Origin: Streptomyces chromofuscus
GTDB taxonomy: Bacteria > Actinomycetota > Actinomycetes > Streptomycetales > Streptomycetaceae
Direction: 5' to 3'
DNA: 64,000 bases
Assembly (NCBI RefSeq): GCF_015160875.1
Contig: NZ_CP063374.1
Span: forward strand, 1,054,001 to 1,118,000
In this document: positions 34,830 through 42,353 of the stretch, piece after piece
Layout: every line of letters begins with the position of its first letter
How positions within the stretch are numbered: position 1 is the first letter of the stretch
Notes under the pieces: generated by a model
Database searches by the model: none
What the model was told of the DNA's origin: nothing
The model's input: the letters and a program-made list of their open reading frames with translations, nothing else
Position numbers and translations under genes: made by a program

Positions 34830-36606
34830 CGTCCCGCCGCACGAGGAGGGTCCCGCAGGCAGGCAGGCAGGCCGCCAGCTCCCGCGGCGACAACGGGGTG
34901 GGCACAGAAGTGCCGACCAAACGTGAAGCGACGGCGGCCCAGGTCCGCGCGTCGAGGAAAAGGTCGTCGCCGAAGGAGCACAGCACGGTCAGGGTGTCCG
35001 CCACCGCTGCGCCGGTCCGCGGGAAGAGCTCCTGCAGCGTGCGGCGGAGCAGGCCGTCGAGCCGGGCGACGGCGGCCTCGCAGGCGCGTTCCAGAGAGCC
35101 GGTGCCCTCTCGGACCAGGACGTCCGCCGCGGCGACGGCCGCGGCGAAACAGCCGCCGCAGATCGCCTCCAGGGCGGCGACGGCACCTTCGGAGACGTGC
35201 CCGCCGTAGGCGAGTCGGGTCCGCAGATAGGTGCCCACGGACGAGGCCCCCTGGTGCGCCGGATCGTCCAGATCGAGGATAAGGCGTGCGGGCCGGTCGG
35301 GCAGCTGACGAGCGGCACCCACCACCACCCGGACGGCCGGCAGCGCGGCCAGCGACTCGACCAGTTCGGTGAGTACGGCGGCGGACTCCTTAGCCTCGTC
35401 CAGGTGGTCGACGACAATGCCGCGGACGGCCCCTGAGCCGGGACGCCTGAGCTCGGCCAGCAGGCCGGGGACGCTTGCGGCGGTGAGCCCCAGCGACCTG
35501 GCGATGTCGGCGACCAGCCGGTCGGCCGTACGGCCGCGGACGTCGACCGCGGCCAGGATCAGGTCGTCGGTCGGAAGGACGCCGTGCCGGGCCACTACGG
35601 GGAGCGCGGCGCGCAGTTCGGCGGTCGCCGTGGTGACGACGCGGCCCAGGACCGCGGTCTTGCCGCTGCCGTGCGAGCCGGTCAGCCACAGCGGAGGGGC
35701 CGTTCCGGTCCCGGTCAGGTGATCAAGAACGGTGCGCAGCGCGGCTTCGCGGCCGGTGAAGTACCAGCCGGGCGCCGCGTCGTTGACCACGCCACGGGAG
35801 ACCCAGCCCCAGCCGGGAGGAAGCCAGGCCGGCGGCTCGGGCGGCATGTAGCGGGGGTTGGGCAGCGCCCGGCAGCGCGGATCGCCGTGACCGGCCACGG
35901 TCCGGGCCTTCTGATGGGTGCGACTCAGGGCATCCTGCACGGACTCCATCACCTGGGTCAGGTCCAGGTGCGGTTGGTCGGTGGAGGGGGCGGTGGCGTC
36001 GCGCAGAGCGGTGGTGAAGGCCCGGGAGAAGACAGTTTCCAGGGCCTTCTCGGACCGCCGCGCCGCCGCCACGACCCACAGGTCCAGCTGGTCGTCAATG
36101 GTCTGGTAGGGCGCCTGCGCGATGGTGTCCAGCAGGGCCTGCTCGCCACCGGGGGCGGCACCGCACGCGTCCAGGATCAGCAGGACCTGGGCGAGATCTC
36201 CGCGCTGCCGCAACGCCCTGATAAAACTAGCCGGTTTGGTGACGGCCCCGGGGTCCGTGTTCTGCTGGTCATCGGGGGCCTCGTATTCCGTAGGCGCCAG
36301 TACCCAGTCCGTTCCCAGCTCGAAGCCATGGCCCGTGGCGTAGATGACTAGGGTCGCCGTTCGCGCGCCCGTGTAATCGGCGGCGCCTTTACTCCAGGCG
36401 AACAGGGCATCCCGGAGGTCGCTGTGGGAAAGCGCGTCTCCGTCGCCGTCCACGCCGGGGAACAACTCGGTCAGCCCGAGCGCGCCGAGACCCGCGCGGA
36501 CGGCTCGGACCTCCTCCGGCACCTTCTCGAGGTTCGCGAACGACCCGCCGTACACGGGGCGCCCGGAAATACAGAAGTACCCCGCCTGCCTAGCGCTCTC
36601 AGCCAA
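34585..36606 (-). CDS. Caspase-like protease fused to P-loop NTPase
   Basis: The 673-residue frame begins with a caspase (C14) domain. The catalytic His is at 93 in VIYATGHGFELG and the catalytic Cys at 148 in LLILDACGAAPGG, each at the end of a core strand. A STAND/AAA-type NTPase follows, with Walker A TGSHGSGKT (309-317) and an acidic Walker B GIVVDHLDEA (396-405). Sequence after about residue 594 (RRDAP) is out-of-frame junk over the propeller-coding region, so the true protein probably ends in the next frame. The ATG overlaps the hydrolase gene stop by eight bases. Predicted role: an NTP-switched protease of a conflict or cell-death system. The substrate is unknown. Confidence 0.8.
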   Translation of the reverse strand: MAESARQAGYFCISGRPVYGGSFANLEKVPEEVRAVRAGLGALGLTELFPGVDGDGDALSHSDLRDALFAWSKGAADYTGARTATLVIYATGHGFELGTDWVLAPTEYEAPDDQQNTDPGAVTKPASFIRALRQRGDLAQVLLILDACGAAPGGEQALLDTIAQAPYQTIDDQLDLWVVAAARRSEKALETVFSRAFTTALRDATAPSTDQPHLDLTQVMESVQDALSRTHQKARTVAGHGDPRCRALPNPRYMPPEPPAWLPPGWGWVSRGVVNDAAPGWYFTGREAALRTVLDHLTGTGTAPPLWLTGSHGSGKTAVLGRVVTTATAELRAALPVVARHGVLPTDDLILAAVDVRGRTADRLVADIARSLGLTAASVPGLLAELRRPGSGAVRGIVVDHLDEAKESAAVLTELVESLAALPAVRVVVGAARQLPDRPARLILDLDDPAHQGASSVGTYLRTRLAYGGHVSEGAVAALEAICGGCFAAAVAAADVLVREGTGSLERACEAAVARLDGLLRRTLQELFPRTGAAVADTLTVLCSFGDDLFLDARTWAAVASRLVGTSVPTPLSPRELAACLPACGTLLVRRDAPGREPGPGDAGDVHGAWRPRHPPPAARRRAGAPPYRAAPPARRTPRGRPRLGQRPATPARRPRGRRGRSDQRYAIPPGRP

Positions 36607-37426
36607 GTGTCACCTTCACCGACCGGGCGGTGTGGACATTCTTCAGGTAAGCGGTGACGTCATGGGCGGTGCCACGGGAGTTGGACGCCGGTAGGTCTTG
36701 AATCTTCCCGGCGAACAGGCCGTGCAGTTCCTTGACTGAGGCGACGACATCCTCCTTCGCGGCGACGTTGACCCAGGTGGCGATGCCGGTGGGCCAGGGA
36801 GCCTGACACGCGTCGACGAACGGATGCAGTTCACGCAACACCGGACGCAGCCCCAGCGGGGAGCCGAGGGTGATCAGGGTCGTTGCTGAAGTCGCCGTGT
36901 GGGATCTCAACCAGTCGTAGGCGACCACGCTCCCCAGCGAGTGGGCGATCACCAGACGGGGCCGGGACTCCATGGCGGCGCTGAACTCGGCGCGGACCGC
37001 CTTCTTGAAGTCGTCGTCCCGCAGATAGCGGGCCACCTGCTTGACGAAGCCGATGATCCCGGCGGCCGTGCCGCCGAAGAACTTGCGCGACTGGAGAACG
37101 CGGATCGCCCACTGCACGCTCTGCGGGGCGTATCCCGCCTTGCCCGCCGCCTCGTGTGACGGGTCCTCGACCGCTTCGGCCAGCGCGACCAGGAGATCCT
37201 CCTCGACTCCCGGCCGCAGGTCGCCGATCACGTACTGCCAGGCGGCACCGGCCTTCCCGTCGTTGTACAGGTGTCCGTAGAACGCGCACTCCATGGTGAG
37301 ATCCTCGGCCCCCGCAAACCTGACATTTCGCAGGCCCTCGCGCAGAGCGGCCAGCCAAGAATCGTGCATCTCGTCACGGCTCGATCTGTTGGCGAAAATG
37401 CCATGCACTGCGACTACGTCTGCCAT
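36599..37426 (-). CDS. Alpha/beta hydrolase (lipase/esterase-like), first gene of island operon
   Basis: A 275-residue hydrolase. VVAVHGIFANRSS holds the oxyanion strand, the nucleophile elbow is AHSLGSVVAYDW, and a plausible catalytic His is in GTAHDVTAYL near the C-terminus. There is no signal peptide. The ATG at 37426 is favoured over a longer frame because a purine-rich GCGGGGGTG site precedes it and the product then begins MADVVAVHG. Esterase domains of this kind recur beside caspase-STAND proteins in bacterial conflict systems, where they may attack lipids. That role is inference. Confidence 0.82.
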   Translation of the reverse strand: MADVVAVHGIFANRSSRDEMHDSWLAALREGLRNVRFAGAEDLTMECAFYGHLYNDGKAGAAWQYVIGDLRPGVEEDLLVALAEAVEDPSHEAAGKAGYAPQSVQWAIRVLQSRKFFGGTAAGIIGFVKQVARYLRDDDFKKAVRAEFSAAMESRPRLVIAHSLGSVVAYDWLRSHTATSATTLITLGSPLGLRPVLRELHPFVDACQAPWPTGIATWVNVAAKEDVVASVKELHGLFAGKIQDLPASNSRGTAHDVTAYLKNVHTARSVKVTLG

Positions 37427-37840
37427 GAAAACACCCCCGCTTCGTCTCCACGCAAGTCCCTCACCCACAACGATACGATGGATGCCCGTTTCGTCCGTAC
37501 GGCATGATCGTGCACGGTCTGCGACGCGGTGCCACAGGTCGCCGAATGCACTGACGCAATGCCATGAGGGATCGAGGCTTGCCGTGATTATGGCAGGCGA
37601 GACGGCATCACAGCCTCCTTCTTACTCAATGAAGGACTCTGCTCGGAATATTGGAGACCCAGGCACGCCACCATGATCATTTTCCCTGCTCGGGCCGGTT
37701 CGAAAGTCGACGGCCGTACGTGAGACGCCTGTGTCCAGCCGTGCCCCCTTCGGTGCAGCCCCCCGCCCTGACCGCGCAGGTGACGCGGGCGAGCAACTCC
37801 CGGGGTAGGGCGGCAATGTGGCTACGCGACCGGTTTAACG
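37427..37840. other. Promoter region of the hydrolase/caspase/NTPase operon
   Basis: About 410 bases with lower GC than the surroundings. On the minus strand, AAGGAGG (37620-37614) is followed five bases later by ATG and a six-codon frame MPSRLP ending with TAA (37608-37588), a possible leader ORF about 160 bases before the hydrolase start. No other gene is visible. Confidence 0.45.
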
Positions 37841-38298
37841 GGTGTAGGCGGCGAGGACTTCGCCGCCTGGTACCCGCGTGACGGACGGCCGGGGTTCTCG
37901 CCCGCCCAACTCGCCACCGTGTGCGCCCTACAGTTCCTCGACAATCTGTGCGACCGGCGGGCGGCCGAGGCGGTGCGCTGCCGCATCGACTTCCAGCACG
38001 TCCTGGGACTGGAGTTGGATGCCCCAGGCTTCCACAAGAACATGCTGTCCGACTTCCGCAACCGCCTCGCCCAGGACGACCGGTCCGACCGCAGTCGAGG
38101 ACTTGAAGCACTGCGCCGGATAATGGTGTAGCACTTCCTGGTCGACGCCCGCGGCCGATTGCGGCCGCGCACCGAGCGCTACGGCCAGCCGCCCGCGAAT
38201 GTCCGGATCAAATCGCCCCACGAGTTCCAGGCCCACTATGTGCGCCGGGATGACGGCGCTGGACCGGCCACCTCGCGCACGTGACCGAGACCTTCGTA
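37841..38298 (+). pseudogene. IS1182-family transposase remnant
   Basis: The frame GEDFAAWYPRDGRPGFSPAQ, LATVCALQFLDNLCDRRAAE and AVRCRIDFQHVLGLELDAPG matches the N-terminus of IS1182 transposases. The middle is deleted: sequence jumps from FRNRLAQDDRSDR to LEALRRIMV, then a TAG replaces the usual Gln, and HFLVDARGRLRPRTERYG follows. A frameshift then gives WTGHLAHVTETF. The catalytic DDE core is therefore gone and the element is dead. Confidence 0.8.
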
Positions 38299-38782
38299 TC
38301 AGTCGACGCCCTCTTTCTCAGACGTCCTGGCACGCCATTCGCGCCGGAAGCGGCTCTGCGGCAGCTCACCGGGGGACCTCCGCCGACGCCTGGGCGGTAA
38401 CCCCAACTTGAGGGAGACCTGGGCTCGAGAGGTGCTGGCACTCCCGGATTGCACGCCGGGACTCGTGCATGCCCTGCTGACCTGAACTGCCCTCGCCCTC
38501 GGAAGCGCCTGCCACGGAACCCCGCACACCGCCGTCGCGTCGACCGTCCTCGCTGCACTCGGCGACAACGACGACGCGTGGTCCCGCTTCGCCACCAGCC
38601 CGGCGTCCTGCTCCGGTCCGACGGGCATGGTTGCGGCTCGGAGACGTCCTGGATGCCGCAGCGAAGGGAGAGGATCTTCTCCCAGACCCCTCGCGACACG
38701 ACCCGAGACCAACCAGGATCAGCGCTCTTACCTGCACAGATACTGTCCTCGACAGGTGCGCAACATGATCGAATCCCGCTCG
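38299..38782. other. Degenerate sequence between IS1182 remnant and tRNA fragment
   Basis: About 480 bases with short broken frames (for example SACHGTPHTAVASTVLAALG near 38500), none long or clearly assignable. It is probably the debris of further insertions or of a lost gene; nothing functional is supported. Confidence 0.4.
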
Positions 38783-38821
38783 GGCGGAAGAGGTCGTGGG
38801 TTCAAATCCCGTCACCCGACC
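38783..38821 (+). other. 3' half of a tRNA-Pro-like gene (possible attachment site)
   Basis: AGAGGTCGTGGG, then the T-loop TTCAAAT, then CCCGTC and ACCCGACC reproduce the T-arm and acceptor 3' strand of an actinomycete tRNA, closest to tRNA-Pro as I recall it. No matching D-arm or 5' acceptor strand lies upstream within 80 bases, so this is not a complete tRNA. Such 3' fragments commonly mark the end of an element that integrated into a tRNA gene. Confidence 0.5.
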
Positions 38822-38912
38822 GCACCGGGGAACGTGCCGCTCACGGGCTGATCACGCGCGGGCGGATGGACATGGCTGCGGCCGGGATTCGACGCTGTGA
38901 TTCCGTCATGCG

Positions 38913-39335
38913 TCAGCCAAGGAAGCTCAGCCGGACCTGACGGTTGTGGTTATCCCTGTTTGTATCCACCAGGCAAACCGACTGCCACGTCCCCAGCTCC
39001 AGCCGCCCGCCCACCACCGGCAGCGTCGCGTGGGGCGGGACGATCGCCGGGAGGACGTGGTCGCGGCCGTGGCCGGGGCTGCCGTGGCGGTGCTGCCAGC
39101 GGTCGTCGGCGGGGAGGAGGGTGTGCAGCGCGGCGAGGAGGTCGGCGTCGCTGCCGGCGCCTGTCTCGATGATCGCGATGCCGGCCGTCGCGTGCGGGAC
39201 GAAGACGTTGAGCAGGCCGTCGCGGCCCGCGGCCACCTCGCTCAAGAAGGACTCGCAGTCACGGGTGAGGTCGACGACCGTCTCGTCGGAGCCGGAAGCG
39301 ACCTGGAGCACTCGGGTGGTGAACGCGTCTGACAT
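38913..39335 (-). CDS. YjbQ-family protein
   Basis: A 140-residue protein of the YjbQ/UPF0047 family. Conserved features are FVPHATAGIAIIETGAGSD, the HRHGSPGHGRDH cluster and the C-terminal LELGTWQSVCLVDTNRDN. Members form trimers with a metal or phosphate pocket, and some have weak thiamin-phosphate synthase activity. The ATG at 39335 was preferred over 39344 because AGGATGGA then serves as the ribosome site. It is divergent from the sulfur leader peptide. Confidence 0.88.
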   Translation of the reverse strand: MSDAFTTRVLQVASGSDETVVDLTRDCESFLSEVAAGRDGLLNVFVPHATAGIAIIETGAGSDADLLAALHTLLPADDRWQHRHGSPGHGRDHVLPAIVPPHATLPVVGGRLELGTWQSVCLVDTNRDNHNRQVRLSFLG

Positions 39336-39462
39336 GCCTTCCATCCTGACTCATGCCCCGGAGCCGATGCCCGGCCGGCCGCCCGGAAGCCGATGCGAAG
39401 GGTCCAGTGGGCGAGACGCCCGTTGACCGGGGACATGCCATCTGGCCACGTTCAGCGGCCTG

Positions 39463-39543
39463 TTGCGTTCAGCTCTGCTCACCACGCGCGGTCACATCGA
39501 CCTGCTGCGGGTGGCCTCCGCCGCGTGTCGCCGCGGCCACTGA
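39463..39543 (+). CDS. Sulfur-assimilation-type leader peptide, 26 residues
   Basis: TTG at 39463 opens a 26-codon frame whose core GHIDLLRVASAACRR matches the short leader peptides that Streptomyces place upstream of cysteine and sulfonate assimilation operons. The conserved Cys near the C-terminus suggests that translation senses cysteine. Here the operon that should follow is broken: only the start of an SsuC-like permease gene remains, from 39930. Confidence 0.65.
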   Translation: MRSALLTTRGHIDLLRVASAACRRGH

Positions 39544-39929
39544 CGCTGACGCGTTCTTCCTTCCACGCTCCCTTCGCGCTTCCCCCTTGCGCCTTTCGCG
39601 TCCTGACCGTACGCCCGGGTGTCCGTGTGTCCGTGTGTCCGTGTGTCCACGGGGTCGGGGGGTCCGACGGGTGAACTGATCGGGTCGTGAGCGGGAGCGC
39701 ACAGGCGTCCGCCACGCACCACCACCGTTCAGCTGCCGTACACCCGGCATCGCCCCGGCGCCTTGAGCCCTCGGTTCCTTGGCGCGTTGGCGCCGTGCGT
39801 GCGCGGGGGGGGGCGCGCGTGCCGTGGGGCGCGTGCGGTGACACCGTCTCCCCATACCGCCGTATCCCCATACCGCCGTTATCCCCATACCGCCGTAGCA
39901 CCGTCTCACCCCACCGCTCTGGAGCAGCC
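39544..39929. other. Gap with microsatellites between leader peptide and permease remnant
   Basis: Nearly 390 bases without a gene. It holds an 8-bp microsatellite, GTGTCCGT repeated four times (39619-39650), and three copies of a 16-17-bp unit CCCCATACCGCCGT (starting 39850, 39866 and 39883). A substrate-binding protein gene would be expected here in an intact sulfonate operon; no trace of one was found. Confidence 0.6.
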
Positions 39930-40253
39930 ATGAGCATCAGCCATGCCCCACCCCACTCGCCCGAACCCGATATCTCTCCTCCATCGGCCGGCCCGTCGGC
40001 ATCGCACGTCAAGGGCGCCGCCGCCCCCGACGCCGACCCTCGCCTCGAACGTCTCCTCCCCAGCTCCTCCCACCGCACCCGCGTCCCCCGCTGGCTCCGC
40101 TGCACCACCGGCCCTCTCCTCCTGCTCGCGCTGTGGCAACTGCTCAACTCCACGGGCGTGCTGACCGCCGACGTGCTCGCCTCGCCCGGGCGTATCGCCG
40201 AGGTCGCCGCGGACCTGGTCGCCGATCGACGGGCCCGGCTCGTCCCGGGGTAA
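39930..40253 (+). pseudogene. Truncated sulfonate ABC-transporter permease (SsuC-like N-terminus)
   Basis: A 107-residue frame starting at ATG 39930 with a Pro/Ser-rich head, the first membrane helix TTGPLLLLALWQLLNSTGVL, and TADVLASPGRIAEVAADLVA, a block typical of aliphatic sulfonate permeases. The frame ends after ADRRARLVPG, before the remaining five helices and the EAA loop, so it cannot form a transporter. It follows the sulfur leader peptide, marking a decayed ssu-type operon. Confidence 0.7.
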
Positions 40254-40298
40254 GCGGCCCGGGGGAAGATCCACGGCCCTCGCGCTGTTCGTAGAAGC

Positions 40299-41384
40299 GT
40301 GAACAGCACGCGCGAGGTCGAGGTAGTCGTCATAGGCGCCGGCCAGGCAGGTCTGGCCGGCGCCTATCACCTGCGGCGGACCGGGTTCGAGCCGGACCGT
40401 GACTTCGTGGTGCTGGACCACTCCCCCGGGCCGGGCGGCGCCTGGCAGTTCCGGTGGCCCTCACTGACGTACGGCAAGGTGCACGGGATGCACGCGCTGC
40501 CGGGGATGGAGCTGACCGGCGCGGATCCGGCGCGGCCGTCGTCGGAGGTGATCCCGGAGTACTTCACGGCGTACGAGCGGGAGTTCGACCTGCGGGTGCG
40601 TCGGCCCGTCGACGTACGGGCCGTCCGGGAGGGCCCGGGCGGGCGGCTGCTCGTCGAGACGTCCGACGGTGACTGGGCCACGCGGGCGCTGATCAACGCG
40701 ACGGGGACCTGGGACCGGCCGTTCTGGCCGCGCTATCCGGGCCAGGAGACCTTTCGCGGACGGCAGGTGCACACCGCCCAGTACCCGGGGCCCGAGGCGT
40801 TCGCGGGGCAGCGGGTGGTCGTGGTGGGCGGCGGCGCCTCCGGTACCCAGCACCTGCTGGAGATCGCACCGTACGCGGCCGCGACCACCTGGGTGACCCG
40901 CCGGCCGCCGGTCTTCCGGGAGGGGCCGTTCGACGAGAACGCCGGGCGCGCGGCGGTCGCCCTCGTGGAGGAGCGGGTACGGCAGGGGCTGCCGCCGAGG
41001 AGTGTGGTGTCCGTGACGGGGCTGCCGCTGAACGACGCCGTCCGGCAGGGCCTGGCCGACGGGGTGCTGGACCGGCAGCCGATGTTCGACCGGATCACTC
41101 CGGACGGTGTGGACTGGAACGACGGGCGGCACGTGGACGCCGACGTCATCCTGTGGGCGACCGGCTTCCGGCCCGCCATCGAGCACCTGGCACCGCTGCG
41201 GCTGCGGGAGCCGGGCGGCGGCATCCGGGTCGACGGGACGCGTGCGGTGGCCGATCCGCGTGTCCACCTCGTCGGCTATGGTCCGTCGGCCAGCACCATC
41301 GGTGCGAACCGGGCGGGACGGGCGGCGGTACGGGAGATCAGACAACTGCTGGCGCAGGCGCAGGGCCGGGCGGCCGCCGCGTGA
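40299..41384 (+). CDS. FAD/NAD(P)-dependent flavin monooxygenase-like oxidoreductase
   Basis: A 361-residue enzyme with two Rossmann motifs: GAGQAGLAGAYHLRR for FAD near residue 14 and GGGASGTQHL for NAD(P)H near residue 177. LINATGTWDRPFWPRYPG and ILWATGFRPAIEHLAPL are the linker motifs seen in YhhO/CzcO-like putative monooxygenases. The start is GTG, 46 bases after the permease remnant. The substrate is unknown. Sulfur-compound oxidation is conceivable from the context but unproven. Confidence 0.85.
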   Translation: MNSTREVEVVVIGAGQAGLAGAYHLRRTGFEPDRDFVVLDHSPGPGGAWQFRWPSLTYGKVHGMHALPGMELTGADPARPSSEVIPEYFTAYEREFDLRVRRPVDVRAVREGPGGRLLVETSDGDWATRALINATGTWDRPFWPRYPGQETFRGRQVHTAQYPGPEAFAGQRVVVVGGGASGTQHLLEIAPYAAATTWVTRRPPVFREGPFDENAGRAAVALVEERVRQGLPPRSVVSVTGLPLNDAVRQGLADGVLDRQPMFDRITPDGVDWNDGRHVDADVILWATGFRPAIEHLAPLRLREPGGGIRVDGTRAVADPRVHLVGYGPSASTIGANRAGRAAVREIRQLLAQAQGRAAAA

Positions 41385-41449
41385 CGGGCCGCTGATACCG
41401 GACACCACGCCGCCCGACCGGGGCGGACCGGTCATGGTGATGCCTCGAC

Positions 41450-42310
41450 TCACCGTGACGGCGACGTGCTCGGGCTTCTGTGCTGGGCGTTGAACTCGGC
41501 GACGTTGCGCTGGTGCTGTGCGTAGTCGTCCGTGAAACGGGTGTCGCCCGGCTTGACCGTGATGAAGTACAGCCAGTTGCCCGGGGTCGGGTTGATCGCG
41601 GCGCGCATGGCCTCTGCACCGGGGTTGTCGATGGGCGTGGGCGGCAGACCCATGCGCTGGTACGAGTTGTAGGGGTTGTTGATGCGCGTGTCGCTCAGCG
41701 TCGTCCTGAGCGTGTGGCGGTTGAGGGCGTAGTTGATGGTCGAGTCCATCTGCAGCGGCATGCCGCGCTCCAGCCGGTTGAAGATGACCCGCGCCACCTT
41801 CCCCATGTCGGCCTTGTCGGCGGCCTCGGCCTGCACGATGCTGGCGATGGTGACCGCCTGGTAGACGTTCATGGCGTTGCGCTGCGCGCCGGCGGCGATC
41901 GGTGCCCCGTTGAACTTCTTGTTGGCGGTGTCGACCATCGTCGCCAGCAACTGCTCCGGCGTTGCCTTCTCCGGCACCGGATACGTCGCCGGGAAGAGGA
42001 AGCCCTCCGGGTTGCCCTCGGCGTCGTTCGGCAGTTTGAGGTGGGCTCGGGGGACGGCCTTCTTCGTCGTACCGGAAGGCAGGGCGAGGGCCTTGTCGAC
42101 GGCGGCGTACACCTGACCGGCGCGCCAGCCCTCCGGGATCACCAAAGTGGCGGCGGGCTTCGCCGGTTTCTCCTCGCCTTTGAGCATCAGCAGCGGCACC
42201 GCCACGGCGGTGCCGGCCACGACGGCTCCGGTCACGACGAGGGCGGCGCGGCCCCGGCGCGTCAGTCGAATCGTGCGAGTCGTGCTCCGTGGTGGAGTGT
42301 TCGTCTGCAT
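41450..42310 (-). CDS. MltG/YceG-like endolytic transglycosylase
   Basis: A 286-residue membrane-anchored protein. A single N-terminal helix (ALVVTGAVVAGTAVAVPLLML) is followed by a LysM-like segment (TLVIPEGWRAGQVYAAV) and the catalytic domain: IASIVQAEAADKADMGKVAR with the catalytic Glu, VIFNRLERGMPLQMDSTINYAL, and PYNSYQRMGLPPTPIDNPG. MltG cuts nascent glycan strands. At 286 residues it is shorter than the main mltG product of Streptomyces, so this is probably a second, accessory copy. Confidence 0.88.
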   Translation of the reverse strand: MQTNTPPRSTTRTIRLTRRGRAALVVTGAVVAGTAVAVPLLMLKGEEKPAKPAATLVIPEGWRAGQVYAAVDKALALPSGTTKKAVPRAHLKLPNDAEGNPEGFLFPATYPVPEKATPEQLLATMVDTANKKFNGAPIAAGAQRNAMNVYQAVTIASIVQAEAADKADMGKVARVIFNRLERGMPLQMDSTINYALNRHTLRTTLSDTRINNPYNSYQRMGLPPTPIDNPGAEAMRAAINPTPGNWLYFITVKPGDTRFTDDYAQHQRNVAEFNAQHRSPSTSPSR

Positions 42311-42353
42311 GCGGGCACGGTAACCCGCATATCGCTACAAACCCGGCATATCT

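Noticed and set aside
38783..38821. Complete tRNA gene
   Set aside because: Only the T-arm and the acceptor 3' strand are present; no D-arm or matching 5' acceptor strand lies upstream.
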